This document shows positions 55,008 to 64,000 of a DNA stretch of 64,000 bases, one piece after another. A model generated the notes under the pieces. It ran no database searches. It had not been told where the DNA came from and saw only the letters and a program-made list of their open reading frames with translations. The position numbers and the translations under genes are program-made. Source of the DNA: Bowmanella denitrificans (lineage in GTDB: Bacteria; Pseudomonadota; Gammaproteobacteria; Enterobacterales; Alteromonadaceae); assembly GCF_002887595.1 (NCBI RefSeq), contig NZ_PEBU01000007.1:1-64000 (forward strand), written 5' to 3'. How positions within the stretch are numbered: position 1 is the stretch's first letter; every line of letters starts with the position of its first letter.

Positions 55008-56192
55008 TTATAGCCTCCCTGACGTCTTCGGATAGGCATCCGGGTATTTACTGATATGTTGTTTTAGCGCTTCAAGCTGCTCTTGCAGATGCCAGGGGGG
55101 CGTATCGTAAACATCCTCAATAATTTCATCGATGCGGCAAATGGGTACTTTTTCCACCCGCTTTAATTCTTCCAGCACTTCCTGCCGCATTTTTTCCACA
55201 TCTTTGTTGTCTTGTTCTTCGTCCAGCCAACCTTTAGCCTTCAGCCAATTGCCAAGACGCACAATTGGATCTTTAGCCTGCCAGCGGGCCTCTTCATCCT
55301 TGGACCGATAGCCGGTAGGATCATCCGAGGTGGAATGAGCGGCCAGGCGATAAGACATGGCTTCGATCAATATCGGGCAGTTCTCTGCCAGGGCGATTTC
55401 CCTCGCTTGCTTGGTGGCAGCATAAACAGCAAAGGCATCGTTACCATCTACACGTATGGTTTTAATACCGTAGCCCAGCCCTCGGGAGGCGATACCGTCA
55501 CCAGCGAACTGTTCTTCTGCCGGGGTAGAAATGGCATAGCCATTGTTGCGACAGAAAAAGATAGCCGGACAATGCAGCACCGCCGCCATATTCAAACCTG
55601 CGTGGAAGTCCCCTTCTGATGCCGCACCTTCACCAAAGTAACAGATGGTCACGGCCGACTCACCAGCCATTTTCTGACCATAGGCATAACCTGATGCCTG
55701 TGGGATTTGAGTGCCCAGCGGCGAAGAAATGGTCATAAAGTTCAGCTCTTTGGCCCCATAATGAATCGGCATCTGGCGGCCTTTGTTTGGCTCTTTTTCA
55801 TTGCTGAACATTTGGTTCATAAAGGCTTCGGTGCTATAGCCACGATAGGCCAATGCGCCCTGCTCGCGATACTGAGACATAATCATGTCTTGCGGCTCTA
55901 AGGCAGCCGCACTGGCCACACTGGCTGCTTCCTCACCTGTGCTGGCCAGGTAAAAGCTGATACGGCCTTGACGCTGCGCGGCCACCATACGCTCGTCTAA
56001 AACGCGGGTAAAACGCATAGTCCGGTAAATTTTAACTACCGCGTCTTTATCCAGTTCAGGAAGTTCTGCGTCTTTGTGTGGGGTACCATCAGGCTGCAAA
56101 ATTTGCAGCATGGGGATGTCTACCAAGCCCTTATCAATAATACGGACCTGATGGGTGAAACCGACATCAGAAAGATGATTTCTGTCTTTCAT
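55008..56192 (-). CDS. branched-chain 2-oxoacid dehydrogenase E1 alpha subunit
   Basis: 394 residues, first gene of the operon. Thiamine-diphosphate site [39 protein letters not shown], with the GDG-N motif in the form EGDFHAGLN and NNGYAIS. The phosphorylation-loop-like region [18 protein letters not shown] is present, as in mammalian BCKDHA. Decarboxylates branched-chain 2-oxoacids. ATG start with an AAGG. The 369 nt upstream show no clear Lrp or BkdR site that I can name. Confidence 0.94.
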   Translation of the reverse strand: MKDRNHLSDVGFTHQVRIIDKGLVDIPMLQILQPDGTPHKDAELPELDKDAVVKIYRTMRFTRVLDERMVAAQRQGRISFYLASTGEEAASVASAAALEPQDMIMSQYREQGALAYRGYSTEAFMNQMFSNEKEPNKGRQMPIHYGAKELNFMTISSPLGTQIPQASGYAYGQKMAGESAVTICYFGEGAASEGDFHAGLNMAAVLHCPAIFFCRNNGYAISTPAEEQFAGDGIASRGLGYGIKTIRVDGNDAFAVYAATKQAREIALAENCPILIEAMSYRLAAHSTSDDPTGYRSKDEEARWQAKDPIVRLGNWLKAKGWLDEEQDNKDVEKMRQEVLEELKRVEKVPICRIDEIIEDVYDTPPWHLQEQLEALKQHISKYPDAYPKTSGRL

Positions 56193-56560
56193 AATCTGCC
56201 TTAGGGTTCTGTCGTTAGCCGGGGTAAGTACCCGGTTTTATTATAAAGTTGGCAATATACTAGTAGAGGATCAGCAGCAAGGCGTTGCTTTTTCACTAAG
56301 CGCTAAACGAAAGACCGGAACAAACATCCCAAACCTACCAGATAGAGGAGGATAAACTATCTAATTTTTACAAAGCATCTACACATATGGTACATGCTGA
56401 ATACAAAACTTGCTCTATCACCCCAAATACTATTGAACGATTTTCAACCATTCCACGTATCAACTCGCATAATATTAAATTTGCAGTTGCATGATTTAAC
56501 GCTTACGCCGATAGTCAGGCTTTTATGTCATGTCACATCAATGGAAGATTGGAGCGTCAT
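56193..56560. other. intergenic region between bkd operon and subtilase gene
   Basis: AT-rich 368-nt spacer between divergent genes. It holds one GC hairpin CCGGG-GTAAGTA-CCCGG (56219-56235), followed by TTTTATTATAAAG, in the leader of the bkd operon, and a GGAG (56551-56554) that serves the subtilase start. Short reading frames across it are not supported. Two promoters are expected here, but I cannot place them reliably. Confidence 0.5.
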
Positions 56561-59500
56561 ATGCCTTTTAAAATGACCCAAATAGCCACACTGCTTACCG
56601 CCCTGCTGGCCAGTGCGTCACTCATGGCTGCACAAACCCCAAAGCATAACACCGCTCATAAAAAAGGCCTGAATCGCTATATAGTGCAATTACAAGATGC
56701 GCCGGTTGCCTTGTATCAGGGGGCACTGTCCGGTTTTCCAGCCACTTCCGCCAAGGCACTCAAGCGGCAGGATATGGGCAGTGAGGCAGTAAAGAAATAC
56801 CAGGGCTATTTGAAGCAGCGCCAGGCACAGATTCAGCAAAAAGCAGCGTCTTTAGGCGTCGACGAACCACATGCACAGTTCCAGCATGCTATCAACGCCC
56901 TGGTGCTGACATTAAATGCCAAACAGCTTGCCGCCTTGGGCAAAGAGCCTGGTATTAAGTCAATTGAACAGGTCACACTGGACCCTCTGCACACCGACTC
57001 AGGCCCCAGATGGATAGGTGCCGAAACACTCTGGAATGGGCCGTTGGGAGAATCTCCTTATCAAGGTGAAGGCATAGTCATAGGTATTTTGGATACCGGG
57101 ATTAACACTGATCATCCATCCTTTGCCGATATAGGCGCAGACGGTTACAACCATATCAATCCATATGGCAGTGGTGTTTATAAAGGCGACTGTCGCACCA
57201 AGCCAGGCCTTTGTAATGACAAACTAGTTGGCGTCTATAGTTACCCGGCTATTACCGGACAATATGACGACTATGCCCCCGGTACACCGCGCGATGGCGA
57301 AGACCATAACGGGCACGGTTCTCATGTGGCAGCAACGGCTGCGGGCAATGTATTGAACAACACCCCACTTCTGGATGTAGAAGGTAATCCAACGCCGGGC
57401 TTTGTTTTCCCCCACATGTCAGGGGTGGCCCCGCATGCCAATATCATCAGTTATCAGGTGTGCTACCCGGGTGAGGATGATGCAGTAGGCTTTTCCGGTT
57501 GCCCCACAGACCTGGTCATCCGTGCCATTGACCAGGCTATTCAGGACCAGGTGGATGTGATTAATCACAGCATCGGTGCCGGCAGTGAATCGCCCTGGAC
57601 AGGCGCTAAGGGGGTGGCATTTTTAAGCGCAAGGGAAGCCGGCATTATGGTTGCCAATTCTGCTGGTAATGATGGTCCGGATGCGGGCACCTTGTCGTCT
57701 AATGCGGCTGCGCCCTGGGTAATGACGGTGGCCGCTTACAGCCATGATCGCAGTTACAGCAGTAAAACAATTGGTAGTTTCAGCGGCGGTGTGAATCCAC
57801 CTCAGACCATCACCGGCGAGTCAAAAACCGGCGCCATTACGGCGGATATCGTTTACGCCGGAGATTTTGCCAACCCCAATGACCCAACAGGCGACAGCGG
57901 CCAGTGTATCCAACCTTTTCCGGCCGGTACCTTCAATGGTCAGATTGTGGTGTGTGACCGTGGCGATATTGCCAGAGTAGACAAAGGTCGACATGTTAAA
58001 GCAGGCGGCGCCGGTGGTTTTGTGCTGACCAATATATCCGGCGGTGACAGTAATCTGGTGGCTGACAACCATGTATTGCCCGCCATTCAAATCAGTGCCC
58101 AGGATGGAAATGCCCTTAAGAGCTGGCTTGCCAGCGGCAGCGACCACCGCGCCACGATCAGCGCCAGTCAGGTCCAGTCCAATCCTGAGCTGGCCAATAT
58201 TACGGCGGGTTTCAGTTCCCGCGGCCCTAACTTTGATTTACTGGATGTTATTTCCCCAAGTATCGCCGCACCAGGTGTGGAGATTTGGGCAGCCTACGCC
58301 GATGACCAGCCAGAGGGCTTTAAGGAAGTGTCTGACCCGGCCGACTTTGCCTTTTTGGACGGTACATCCATGGCATCTCCCCATGTCGCTGGTGCGGCAG
58401 CGCTGCTAAAACAGGCCAGACCAAACTGGACAATAGCAGAGATACAATCAGCCCTGATGCTCACTGCCAATCAACAAACTTTTAAGGAAGATGGCAGTAC
58501 TGCATCCGACTACTTTGACATGGGATCAGGAATGGTGGACGTGGGTAAGGCGGTGCAAAGTGGCCTGGTGATGAACATCAGTATGGCACAGTATCGCGCC
58601 GCCAACCCCGCCACGGGTGGCGACCCCAGTGCACTGAATATGCCTTCTATTGCGCAAAGTCAGTGTTTTGGGACTTGCCGTTGGACCCGCACCTTCAAGG
58701 CCACTCAAAGCGGCAACTGGCAACTTAGTGCTCAAAATGACTCAGGGCTGGATTTCAATATCAGCCCCAGTAGCTTTAATCTGTCTGTCGGCCAGCAACA
58801 AACTGTCACCATCAGTCTGGATACCAATAATGCAACGCCGGATCAATGGCATTTTGCCAATATACGCCTTAGCGGTGCCTCACAAACATTGAATATGCCT
58901 GTGGCCGTTATTCCAACTGGCGGCAAACTGCCACAACAAGTTGTTATTGAGGCCAAGCGCAACGCAGACAGTTACCAGATTCAAGGTTTGCAGACCCTAT
59001 CTACCGATAACCTTGAACTTGAGGTGTTTGGCTTAGGTGCGTCGATAAACGAAACAGGTGAACTGGCCGAAGACAGTAGTGGCGACGATGTATTTGACGA
59101 TCTGAACGATGGCGTCGCTACCCATTTATTCACTGTACCGGCTGGCAGCAAACGACTGATTACCGAGATAACCGAGACCACTTCCACCGATCTGGATATC
59201 TGGCTGGGCCGTGACAGTAATGGTGATGGCATAGCCCAGGAAAATGAGTTATTGGCCAGTAGCGCCGAATCCACTGCGTTTGAGAAAATAGACCTGTTGG
59301 CACCGCAAGCTGGCAGCTACTGGCTGCTGGTTCAAAACTGGCAGGCAGGCAACAGTGGTTCAGACAGCTACACCCTGGCCAGAACCTTAGTAAACAGTCG
59401 CAGCCAAAACATGGCTGCACAAGGCCCAAGTCAGGTCAGCCACCACCAACCATTTGATGTGTTGATGCATTGGGATCAGGCCCTGAGTTTTGGAGACGTA

Positions 59501-60340
59501 CGCTATGCCGTGCTTGAACTGACAGACAATCAAAGCCGTTTCGGTCAGATTAAAGTAGATTTAGTCCGGGTTGAAAATGATGTCAGGCTAAGTAGTGACA
59601 AAACCGGTCGGATAGCGGCCGGAGAGCAAGCTCGCTTTTTCGTTAATGTCGATGCAAACAACAGCCACCAGAACAGGCAATATGAATTGGTTGTGACCCT
59701 GCCGCAGGGATTATCACTGGTGGCAGATAGTGCCAGCCCAGGTTCGATTGTCGATGGACAACAAATTAAGTGGAGCCTGTTACAACGTGCCAACGACAGC
59801 AGCAACGCACAATTTACCCTTAGTGCTGTGGCAGATGAGAGTTTGTCAGCCGGGCCTCTGCAGGTGACGCTTTCGTCCAGTATCACCGATAATCCGTTTA
59901 CCGGGGAAGAAGTATCGCAGTTGCAAACTGACTTACAGGTAGAAGGCGCACCAGAGGTCTTTATAAATGGTAGCAAGCAAGCCACCTTATCAGGCACCGA
60001 GGGCAGCCGATTAACTTTGCCCGGCGAAGTCAGTGATCCAAATAACGACAACTTGCAATTGGTGTGGCAACAAACCGCAGGCCCTACCGTCAGTCTCAGT
60101 GATACACAAAGTGCCAGACCCAGCATTACTCTGCCCTCAGTCACCGCAGATACTGACTTGTCATTCCGACTAACCGCCACCGACACCGCCGACCTCAGCG
60201 ATAGTGCCACGGTGACCGTAACCGTTTTGAATCAAACGACCAGTACGCCGGTGAATAATGGTGGCGGCGGTGGCGGCAGCTTATCCTGGTGGTGGCTGTT
60301 ATTGTTGGCATTGGGAGTCCGTAGGCGCCCCCTGCGCTGA
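56561..60340 (+). CDS. secreted S8 subtilisin-like protease with GlyGly-CTERM anchor
   Basis: 1259 residues from ATG 56561, which has GGAG 6 nt upstream (an upstream ATG at 56525 lacks one). Signal peptide, I9 propeptide-like region (about 30-130), S8 domain with Asp178 (GILDTGI), His252 (GHGSHVAA), oxyanion Asn370 (NSAGNDGP) and Ser603 (GTSMASPHVAG). A PA domain (about 415-550) is inserted in the catalytic domain. Then a fibronectin-like region, a PPC-like domain (DLDIWLGRDSNGDG), a further beta domain, a PKD/Ig-like domain, and the C-terminal tag GGGGGGSLSWWW-hydrophobic helix-RRRPLR. This tag is the GlyGly-CTERM rhombosortase signal. Extracellular or surface-attached. Confidence 0.95.
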   Translation: MPFKMTQIATLLTALLASASLMAAQTPKHNTAHKKGLNRYIVQLQDAPVALYQGALSGFPATSAKALKRQDMGSEAVKKYQGYLKQRQAQIQQKAASLGVDEPHAQFQHAINALVLTLNAKQLAALGKEPGIKSIEQVTLDPLHTDSGPRWIGAETLWNGPLGESPYQGEGIVIGILDTGINTDHPSFADIGADGYNHINPYGSGVYKGDCRTKPGLCNDKLVGVYSYPAITGQYDDYAPGTPRDGEDHNGHGSHVAATAAGNVLNNTPLLDVEGNPTPGFVFPHMSGVAPHANIISYQVCYPGEDDAVGFSGCPTDLVIRAIDQAIQDQVDVINHSIGAGSESPWTGAKGVAFLSAREAGIMVANSAGNDGPDAGTLSSNAAAPWVMTVAAYSHDRSYSSKTIGSFSGGVNPPQTITGESKTGAITADIVYAGDFANPNDPTGDSGQCIQPFPAGTFNGQIVVCDRGDIARVDKGRHVKAGGAGGFVLTNISGGDSNLVADNHVLPAIQISAQDGNALKSWLASGSDHRATISASQVQSNPELANITAGFSSRGPNFDLLDVISPSIAAPGVEIWAAYADDQPEGFKEVSDPADFAFLDGTSMASPHVAGAAALLKQARPNWTIAEIQSALMLTANQQTFKEDGSTASDYFDMGSGMVDVGKAVQSGLVMNISMAQYRAANPATGGDPSALNMPSIAQSQCFGTCRWTRTFKATQSGNWQLSAQNDSGLDFNISPSSFNLSVGQQQTVTISLDTNNATPDQWHFANIRLSGASQTLNMPVAVIPTGGKLPQQVVIEAKRNADSYQIQGLQTLSTDNLELEVFGLGASINETGELAEDSSGDDVFDDLNDGVATHLFTVPAGSKRLITEITETTSTDLDIWLGRDSNGDGIAQENELLASSAESTAFEKIDLLAPQAGSYWLLVQNWQAGNSGSDSYTLARTLVNSRSQNMAAQGPSQVSHHQPFDVLMHWDQALSFGDVRYAVLELTDNQSRFGQIKVDLVRVENDVRLSSDKTGRIAAGEQARFFVNVDANNSHQNRQYELVVTLPQGLSLVADSASPGSIVDGQQIKWSLLQRANDSSNAQFTLSAVADESLSAGPLQVTLSSSITDNPFTGEEVSQLQTDLQVEGAPEVFINGSKQATLSGTEGSRLTLPGEVSDPNNDNLQLVWQQTAGPTVSLSDTQSARPSITLPSVTADTDLSFRLTATDTADLSDSATVTVTVLNQTTSTPVNNGGGGGGSLSWWWLLLLALGVRRRPLR

Positions 60341-60393
60341 CAAGTAAGGCTAAGTCGCCAACGGATATTCAATAGATTGATTAAAAACATTCC

Positions 60394-60424
60394 ATAAAAA
60401 AACCTGCCAGCTGGCAGGTTTTTC
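60394..60424. terminator. bidirectional terminator between subtilase and purC
   Basis: AACCTGCCAGCTGGCAGGTT (60401-60420) is a perfect 20-bp palindrome flanked by an A-run (60394-60400) and a T-run (60419-60423), so it can terminate both convergent genes. Confidence 0.93.
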
Positions 60425-60437
60425 TTTACTGCATTGC

Positions 60438-61148
60438 TTAAAGCTGCATACCCAAACGCTGGGCAACTTCTTCATAGGCTTCCACAACTCCGCCCAATCC
60501 CTGACGGAAGCGGTCTTTATCCAGTTTTTTACGGGTTTCTTTATCCCACAAGCGGCAGCCATCCGGGGTAATTTCGTCCCCTAGTACCACGTCGCCATTG
60601 AACAAACCAAATTCCAATTTGTAATCCACCAACAGCAGACCTGCTTCATCGAACAAGGCTTTGAGCACATCGTTTACTTTAAAGGTCAGCTCTTTCATGC
60701 GCGCTACGGTGGCATCGTCAGCCCAACCAAAGGTGCGGATATGGGATTCATTAACCATGGGGTCATGCAATGAATCGTTTTTCAGGAAGAATTCAAAAGT
60801 AGGCGGATTTAACTCCTTACCTTCTTCAATCCCCAGACGGCGGCACAGCGAGCCGGCGGCCAGGTTACGTACTACGCATTCCACTGGCACCATATCCAGT
60901 TTCTTAACCAGAGACTCGGTATCAGACAGCAACGCTTCAACCTGAGTAGGCACACCAGCCGCTTCCAGCTTAGACATAATAAAATGGTTGAACTTGTTAT
61001 TGATCATGCCTTTGCGATCAAGTTGTTCAATCTTCTCACCATCGAATGCCGAAGTGTCGTTACGAAAATGCAGAACCAAACGATCTGCATCGTTAGTGGC
61101 ATATACTGTTTTGGCTTTACCGCGATATAGTTCAGCGCGCTTTTCCAT
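60438..61148 (-). CDS. purC: phosphoribosylaminoimidazole-succinocarboxamide synthase
   Basis: ATP-dependent ligation of aspartate to CAIR in de novo purine synthesis. 236 residues, matching E. coli PurC (237). N-terminal [20 protein letters not shown] and [12 protein letters not shown] (ATP site), central [16 protein letters not shown], and the C-terminal [30 protein letters not shown] signature. It lies 18 nt after bamC in the dapA-bamC-purC order known from E. coli. Confidence 0.98.
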   Translation of the reverse strand: MEKRAELYRGKAKTVYATNDADRLVLHFRNDTSAFDGEKIEQLDRKGMINNKFNHFIMSKLEAAGVPTQVEALLSDTESLVKKLDMVPVECVVRNLAAGSLCRRLGIEEGKELNPPTFEFFLKNDSLHDPMVNESHIRTFGWADDATVARMKELTFKVNDVLKALFDEAGLLLVDYKLEFGLFNGDVVLGDEITPDGCRLWDKETRKKLDKDRFRQGLGGVVEAYEEVAQRLGMQL

Positions 61149-61166
61149 CGTTTTAAATCTCTTAAG

Positions 61167-62273
61167 TTAAATATCCAGATTACTGGCAGACATGGTTTGT
61201 GAGAAAGAGGCATAGATATTTGTAAGCAAATCGGCGCTTAGTGCTTTGCTTTGATCATCCATCAGGGTAATGGAGGTTTTACCACCCATTTGCGCCACCT
61301 TGAAACGATAGTCCTCACGATCCAGAGGCAACCCATCGTCACTGCTCCACAGCCTGTCCCACCAACCTTCTTCAGGCCCCTGGTAAGACACAAATAACAA
61401 GCCATTGGATTTGTCCAAATCCTTAACGTCAAAGCCGAGTTTACGCAGCACCAGTTGCAGACGGGTCCATGTCATATCATAGTCGCCATCCACCACAAAG
61501 GCCGGCTCACCATCGGCATTAAAGCCAAGCTCCATTTCCATGCCCTGACGGATCTGACGAATACGTCTGACATCGGCCACTTTCAATTGCGTTTCGTAGT
61601 GATTGATAACCCGGTTCAGCACATCCACTTCATTACGACGCTTCGCCTCAGCATCTAAATCCGCTGCAGAGCGAACATTGTCACCAATTGTCTCCATGTA
61701 GTCTTTCAGAGCGACATTCAGCGCAGCCGTACGGCCATGGGGTTTTACATCCAATGTAAATTCAAATCGACGACCCACGCTACGCTCAGTGCTGGTCCAG
61801 TCAAACCAACCGGTGTCCATTTCCTCGTTCATCAACATCCAGTCAGTATCAAGGCGTCCCTCTTCTTTATTGAAATAGTCGACGGCGATTCCCTGTTCTT
61901 CAAGGAAGCTTATCAGACTGTTCCAAATAGAGGTGTCCAGTGCTTCAGAGTCATCTATCTGATCAAAATAGACAGTGGCATTGCGCTGCCCTTCCTCAAC
62001 GTGCGACCCGGTTACCAGTGGTAGCACCAATGACGGGGATAATACGTCCAGCTTATTGCCAACCAGGTTACGTGGCGCCTGCTCACCCAGTTTTGGGATC
62101 TCATAATCTCTGCCGCGATTGGGCTGGTTCAACCCTTCGGGAATCTTAAGATCCACTCTCTGCTGTTCCTGCAGATAGTCAAAATTACCATTGGCGACAC
62201 GCCTTTCCTGGGACGAGGTACAACCGCCCAAACTTGCTGCAAGAACAATCGTCAGCAGAGAATATCGAATCAT
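61167..62273 (-). CDS. bamC: outer-membrane protein assembly factor BamC (lipoprotein)
   Basis: 368 residues from ATG 62273, which has AAGGAG 5 nt upstream; a GTG at 62279 is too close to the site. Signal II with lipobox LGGC (ASLGGCTSSQERR). Mature protein contains the BamC N-terminal segment DLKIPEGLNQPNRGRDYEIPKLG, which contacts BamD, and two helix-grip domains. Subunit of the BAM machine that inserts barrels. Second gene of dapA-bamC-purC; starts 9 nt after dapA. Length similar to E. coli (344), slightly longer. Confidence 0.94.
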   Translation of the reverse strand: MIRYSLLTIVLAASLGGCTSSQERRVANGNFDYLQEQQRVDLKIPEGLNQPNRGRDYEIPKLGEQAPRNLVGNKLDVLSPSLVLPLVTGSHVEEGQRNATVYFDQIDDSEALDTSIWNSLISFLEEQGIAVDYFNKEEGRLDTDWMLMNEEMDTGWFDWTSTERSVGRRFEFTLDVKPHGRTAALNVALKDYMETIGDNVRSAADLDAEAKRRNEVDVLNRVINHYETQLKVADVRRIRQIRQGMEMELGFNADGEPAFVVDGDYDMTWTRLQLVLRKLGFDVKDLDKSNGLLFVSYQGPEEGWWDRLWSSDDGLPLDREDYRFKVAQMGGKTSITLMDDQSKALSADLLTNIYASFSQTMSASNLDI

Positions 62274-62282
62274 CGGCACTCC

Positions 62283-63164
62283 TTAGGATAACAGGCCAGC
62301 ATTGTGCATGACTTGTTCGATAGCTTTTTGATGGATGAGTTCCGCTTCCACCATAGGTAATCTCAAGGCCGGGCTTGGAATCAACCCCATGCGGTACAGG
62401 GCCCATTTAGGAATAACAGGGTTGGGCTCTATAAACAGCCCTTCATGCAGTGCAGCGAGCCCCGCATCAATCTCTCTTGCCAACTCGGCTTGGCCGCTTG
62501 TCGCAGCAGCACAAAGTCTGGCCATCGCCTCAGGGGCAAGGTTGGCGGTAACAGAAATCACGCCATGGCCACCCGCCAGCATAAATTCACAGCCGGTGGC
62601 ATCATCGCCGCTAAGCAATACGAAATCAGTTGGCAGTAAAGCCTGCATTTCACGCAACCGATTCAGGTCGCCGGTCGCATCTTTAAGACCGACAATACGT
62701 GGATGCTTAGCCAATACAGCTACAGTCTCCGCTTGCATATCGGTAACGGTGCGTCCTGGCACATTATACAGCAGCAACGGCAGTCCACAGGCGTCTGCGA
62801 CCTTTTCAAAGTGGGCAATAAGTCCGCGCTGTTGTGGTTTATTATAATAAGGGACAACGCTTAATAGCCCATCGGCACCCACTTCAGCAGAAGCCTGACT
62901 TAACTCGATGGCTTCGTCTGTGGAGTTGGCTCCGCTACCTGAAATAACCGGAATGCGACCCGCAGCGTACTCCACTATTTTCTTAACCACATGAATATGT
63001 TCATCTATTGGCAGTGTGGCTGACTCTCCCGTGGTGCCCACAGCAACGATGCCGGCAGTGCCAGCTTTGATATGGAATTCGACCAGTTGCTGTAAGGAGG
63101 GATAATGGATTTCGCCCGTCTCGGTCATCGGCGTGACCAGCGCTACAATACTGCCTGTGAACAT
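62283..63164 (-). CDS. dapA: 4-hydroxy-tetrahydrodipicolinate synthase
   Basis: Condenses pyruvate and aspartate semialdehyde in the lysine/diaminopimelate pathway. Start set at ATG 63164 (MFTGSIVALVTPM), with GGGGAG 5 nt upstream, giving 293 residues (E. coli 292); the longer frame to 63242 would add about 26 residues of no family resemblance. Motifs: VGTTGESATL, YYNKPQQRGL, LYNVPGRT with the catalytic Tyr, and the Schiff-base Lys in IVGLKDATGD. Divergent from gcvR. Confidence 0.97.
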   Translation of the reverse strand: MFTGSIVALVTPMTETGEIHYPSLQQLVEFHIKAGTAGIVAVGTTGESATLPIDEHIHVVKKIVEYAAGRIPVISGSGANSTDEAIELSQASAEVGADGLLSVVPYYNKPQQRGLIAHFEKVADACGLPLLLYNVPGRTVTDMQAETVAVLAKHPRIVGLKDATGDLNRLREMQALLPTDFVLLSGDDATGCEFMLAGGHGVISVTANLAPEAMARLCAAATSGQAELAREIDAGLAALHEGLFIEPNPVIPKWALYRMGLIPSPALRLPMVEAELIHQKAIEQVMHNAGLLS

Positions 63165-63318
63165 TCTTGCTCCCCGGAAAATTAAGCGCCTAATGGTAAA
63201 GAGGTAGCCAGGCAAACACAAGCGCCATTTCATACCATTCAAGCCCTGTCAGATTGGATATTTAATCCTTAGGGGTTTGTGGTAGACTTCCGGGCCTTTA
63301 AACCCTGTAACGACTCAT

Positions 63319-63843
63319 ATGAAACAGCAACTTATCGTGACCATTCTGGGAACGGACAAGATAGGCATACTGAGTACTCTGGCTGCCACTGTGGGCGCCT
63401 GCAACTGTAACATTCTGGACAGCCGCCAGGCGGTTTATGGTCAAGACTTTTCCCTTACTATGATCCTCGAAGGTGTACAGAGCGCGATAATAAAGGCGGA
63501 GCTGCAAATTCCCCAGGTTTGTCAGCAGCATGATCTACTGTCCATGATGAAACGTACTAAGCAGCATAATCGGCAGGATCTGGCGTATCTGGCCGATGTG
63601 GAGGTGTCTGGTGTGGACTTTCTTGGCGTGATTCGCGAAATCACCGCATTCTTTGCCAACTTTGATATTACCGTTACCGCCTTTCGTCAGCATACCTATA
63701 CAGATGCAGAAAGTGGTGTGGAAATGGTGCAATGTAAGATGGTGGTAAGCATGCCCAATGAAACCAAACTGGATGACGTGCAAGCTGCGTTTAACACTAA
63801 ACTGGATGAGTTAAATCTGCAGGGAACCATCAAAAAACACTGA
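63319..63843 (+). CDS. gcvR: glycine cleavage system transcriptional repressor
   Basis: 174 residues with two ACT domains: about 5-80 (IVTILGTDKIGILSTLAATVGACNCNILDSRQAVYG) and about 90-170 (VEVSGVDFLGVIREITAFFANFDITVTAFRQHTYT). In E. coli GcvR binds GcvA and blocks activation of gcvTHP when glycine is low. Same chromosomal neighbourhood as E. coli (dapA divergent, bcp downstream). Confidence 0.93.
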   Translation: MKQQLIVTILGTDKIGILSTLAATVGACNCNILDSRQAVYGQDFSLTMILEGVQSAIIKAELQIPQVCQQHDLLSMMKRTKQHNRQDLAYLADVEVSGVDFLGVIREITAFFANFDITVTAFRQHTYTDAESGVEMVQCKMVVSMPNETKLDDVQAAFNTKLDELNLQGTIKKH

Positions 63844-63850
63844 GGAGCTT

Positions 63851-64000
63851 ATGAACAGGATGACCGAAGGCCAGAGCGCGCCCCGATTCACTTTACCTGA
63901 TCAAAACAACGAATTGGTCAATCTGGCTGATTTTAGTGGCCGTAAAGTGCTGGTGTATTTCTACCCTAAAGCCATGACCCCAGGTTGCACCGTTCAGGCA
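63851..64000 (+). CDS. bcp: thioredoxin-dependent thiol peroxidase Bcp (partial, cut by window end)
   Basis: Fifty codons visible before the window ends. ATG at 63851 has GAGGAG upstream and lies 7 nt after the gcvR stop. The protein starts MNRMTEGQSAPRFTLPDQNN, continues with KVLVYFYPKAMTPGCTVQA; this is the peroxiredoxin active-site region of Bcp (PKAxTPGCTxQ, with the peroxidatic Cys). Operonic with gcvR, as in E. coli. The C-terminal part is outside the window. Confidence 0.93.
   Translation, partial: MNRMTEGQSAPRFTLPDQNNELVNLADFSGRKVLVYFYPKAMTPGCTVQA

Noticed and set aside
56394-56576. 60-residue frame upstream of the subtilase
   Set aside because: No ribosome binding site, overlaps the true start region of the subtilase, and composition is that of AT-rich non-coding DNA.

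Overview
The window looks like ordinary chromosome from a marine gammaproteobacterium, most likely order Alteromonadales. This is inferred from gene content, not a search: the gcvR-bcp / dapA-bamC-purC arrangement, a bioA / bioBFCD divergon, FadR- and HexR-like operators, DUF2058 and RlmJ/RsmF methyltransferases, a GlyGly-CTERM subtilase, and a large TonB receptor with a FecI/FecR pair. Coding density is high. I see no rRNA, tRNA, CRISPR array, prophage or intact insertion sequence.

Layout. 0.05-5.5 kb: a small exported protein, then phosphoenolpyruvate synthase (ppsA) divergent from its regulator (ppsR), and a class II DAHP synthase. PEP made by PpsA is a substrate of the DAHP synthase. 5.6-10.7 kb: BtuCD-type importer with a low-molecular-weight phosphatase, htpX, pepE-upp and a hotdog thioesterase. 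10.7-16.1 kb: complete late biotin pathway (bioD, C, F, B / bioA) with a BirA operator between bioB and bioA. 16.3-25.2 kb: asnS, a nitroreductase, fadH with a FadR-like operator at its start codon, sppA, a LysE exporter and small membrane proteins. 25.2-31.1 kb: a surface-signalling uptake locus (FecI-type sigma, FecR, STN-containing TonB receptor, periplasmic glycerophosphodiesterase). 31.2-42.2 kb: accessory-type genes, including two MarR regulators with dyads at their promoters, an MFS exporter, a LysR/oxidoreductase pair, hydrolases, a lipoprotein oligopeptidase and a chemoreceptor. Two decayed genes and a possible MITE-like element lie in or near this stretch. 42.4-52.4 kb: adenosine deaminase, rsmF, a candidate small RNA, paaY-like, tesB, a divergent protein kinase, rlmJ, and a GGDEF-EAL protein. 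52.4-56.2 kb: branched-chain 2-oxoacid dehydrogenase E1alpha, E1beta and E2, without E3. 56.5-60.3 kb: a 1259-residue secreted subtilase. 60.4-64 kb: purC, bamC, dapA / gcvR, bcp (cut by the window end).

No clearly new multi-gene system is visible. The most promising leads are the candidate small RNA near 45.2-45.33 kb, whose terminator loop is C-rich; the FecI/FecR/TonB-receptor/GDPD locus, which suggests phosphodiester uptake; the short inverted-repeat element at 40.69-40.79 kb; and the kinase with an unassigned C-terminal half. Several starts were moved from the longest reading frame to internal codons with better ribosome binding sites (ppsA, DAHP synthase, rlmJ, dapA, bamC and others); the reasons are given in each entry.
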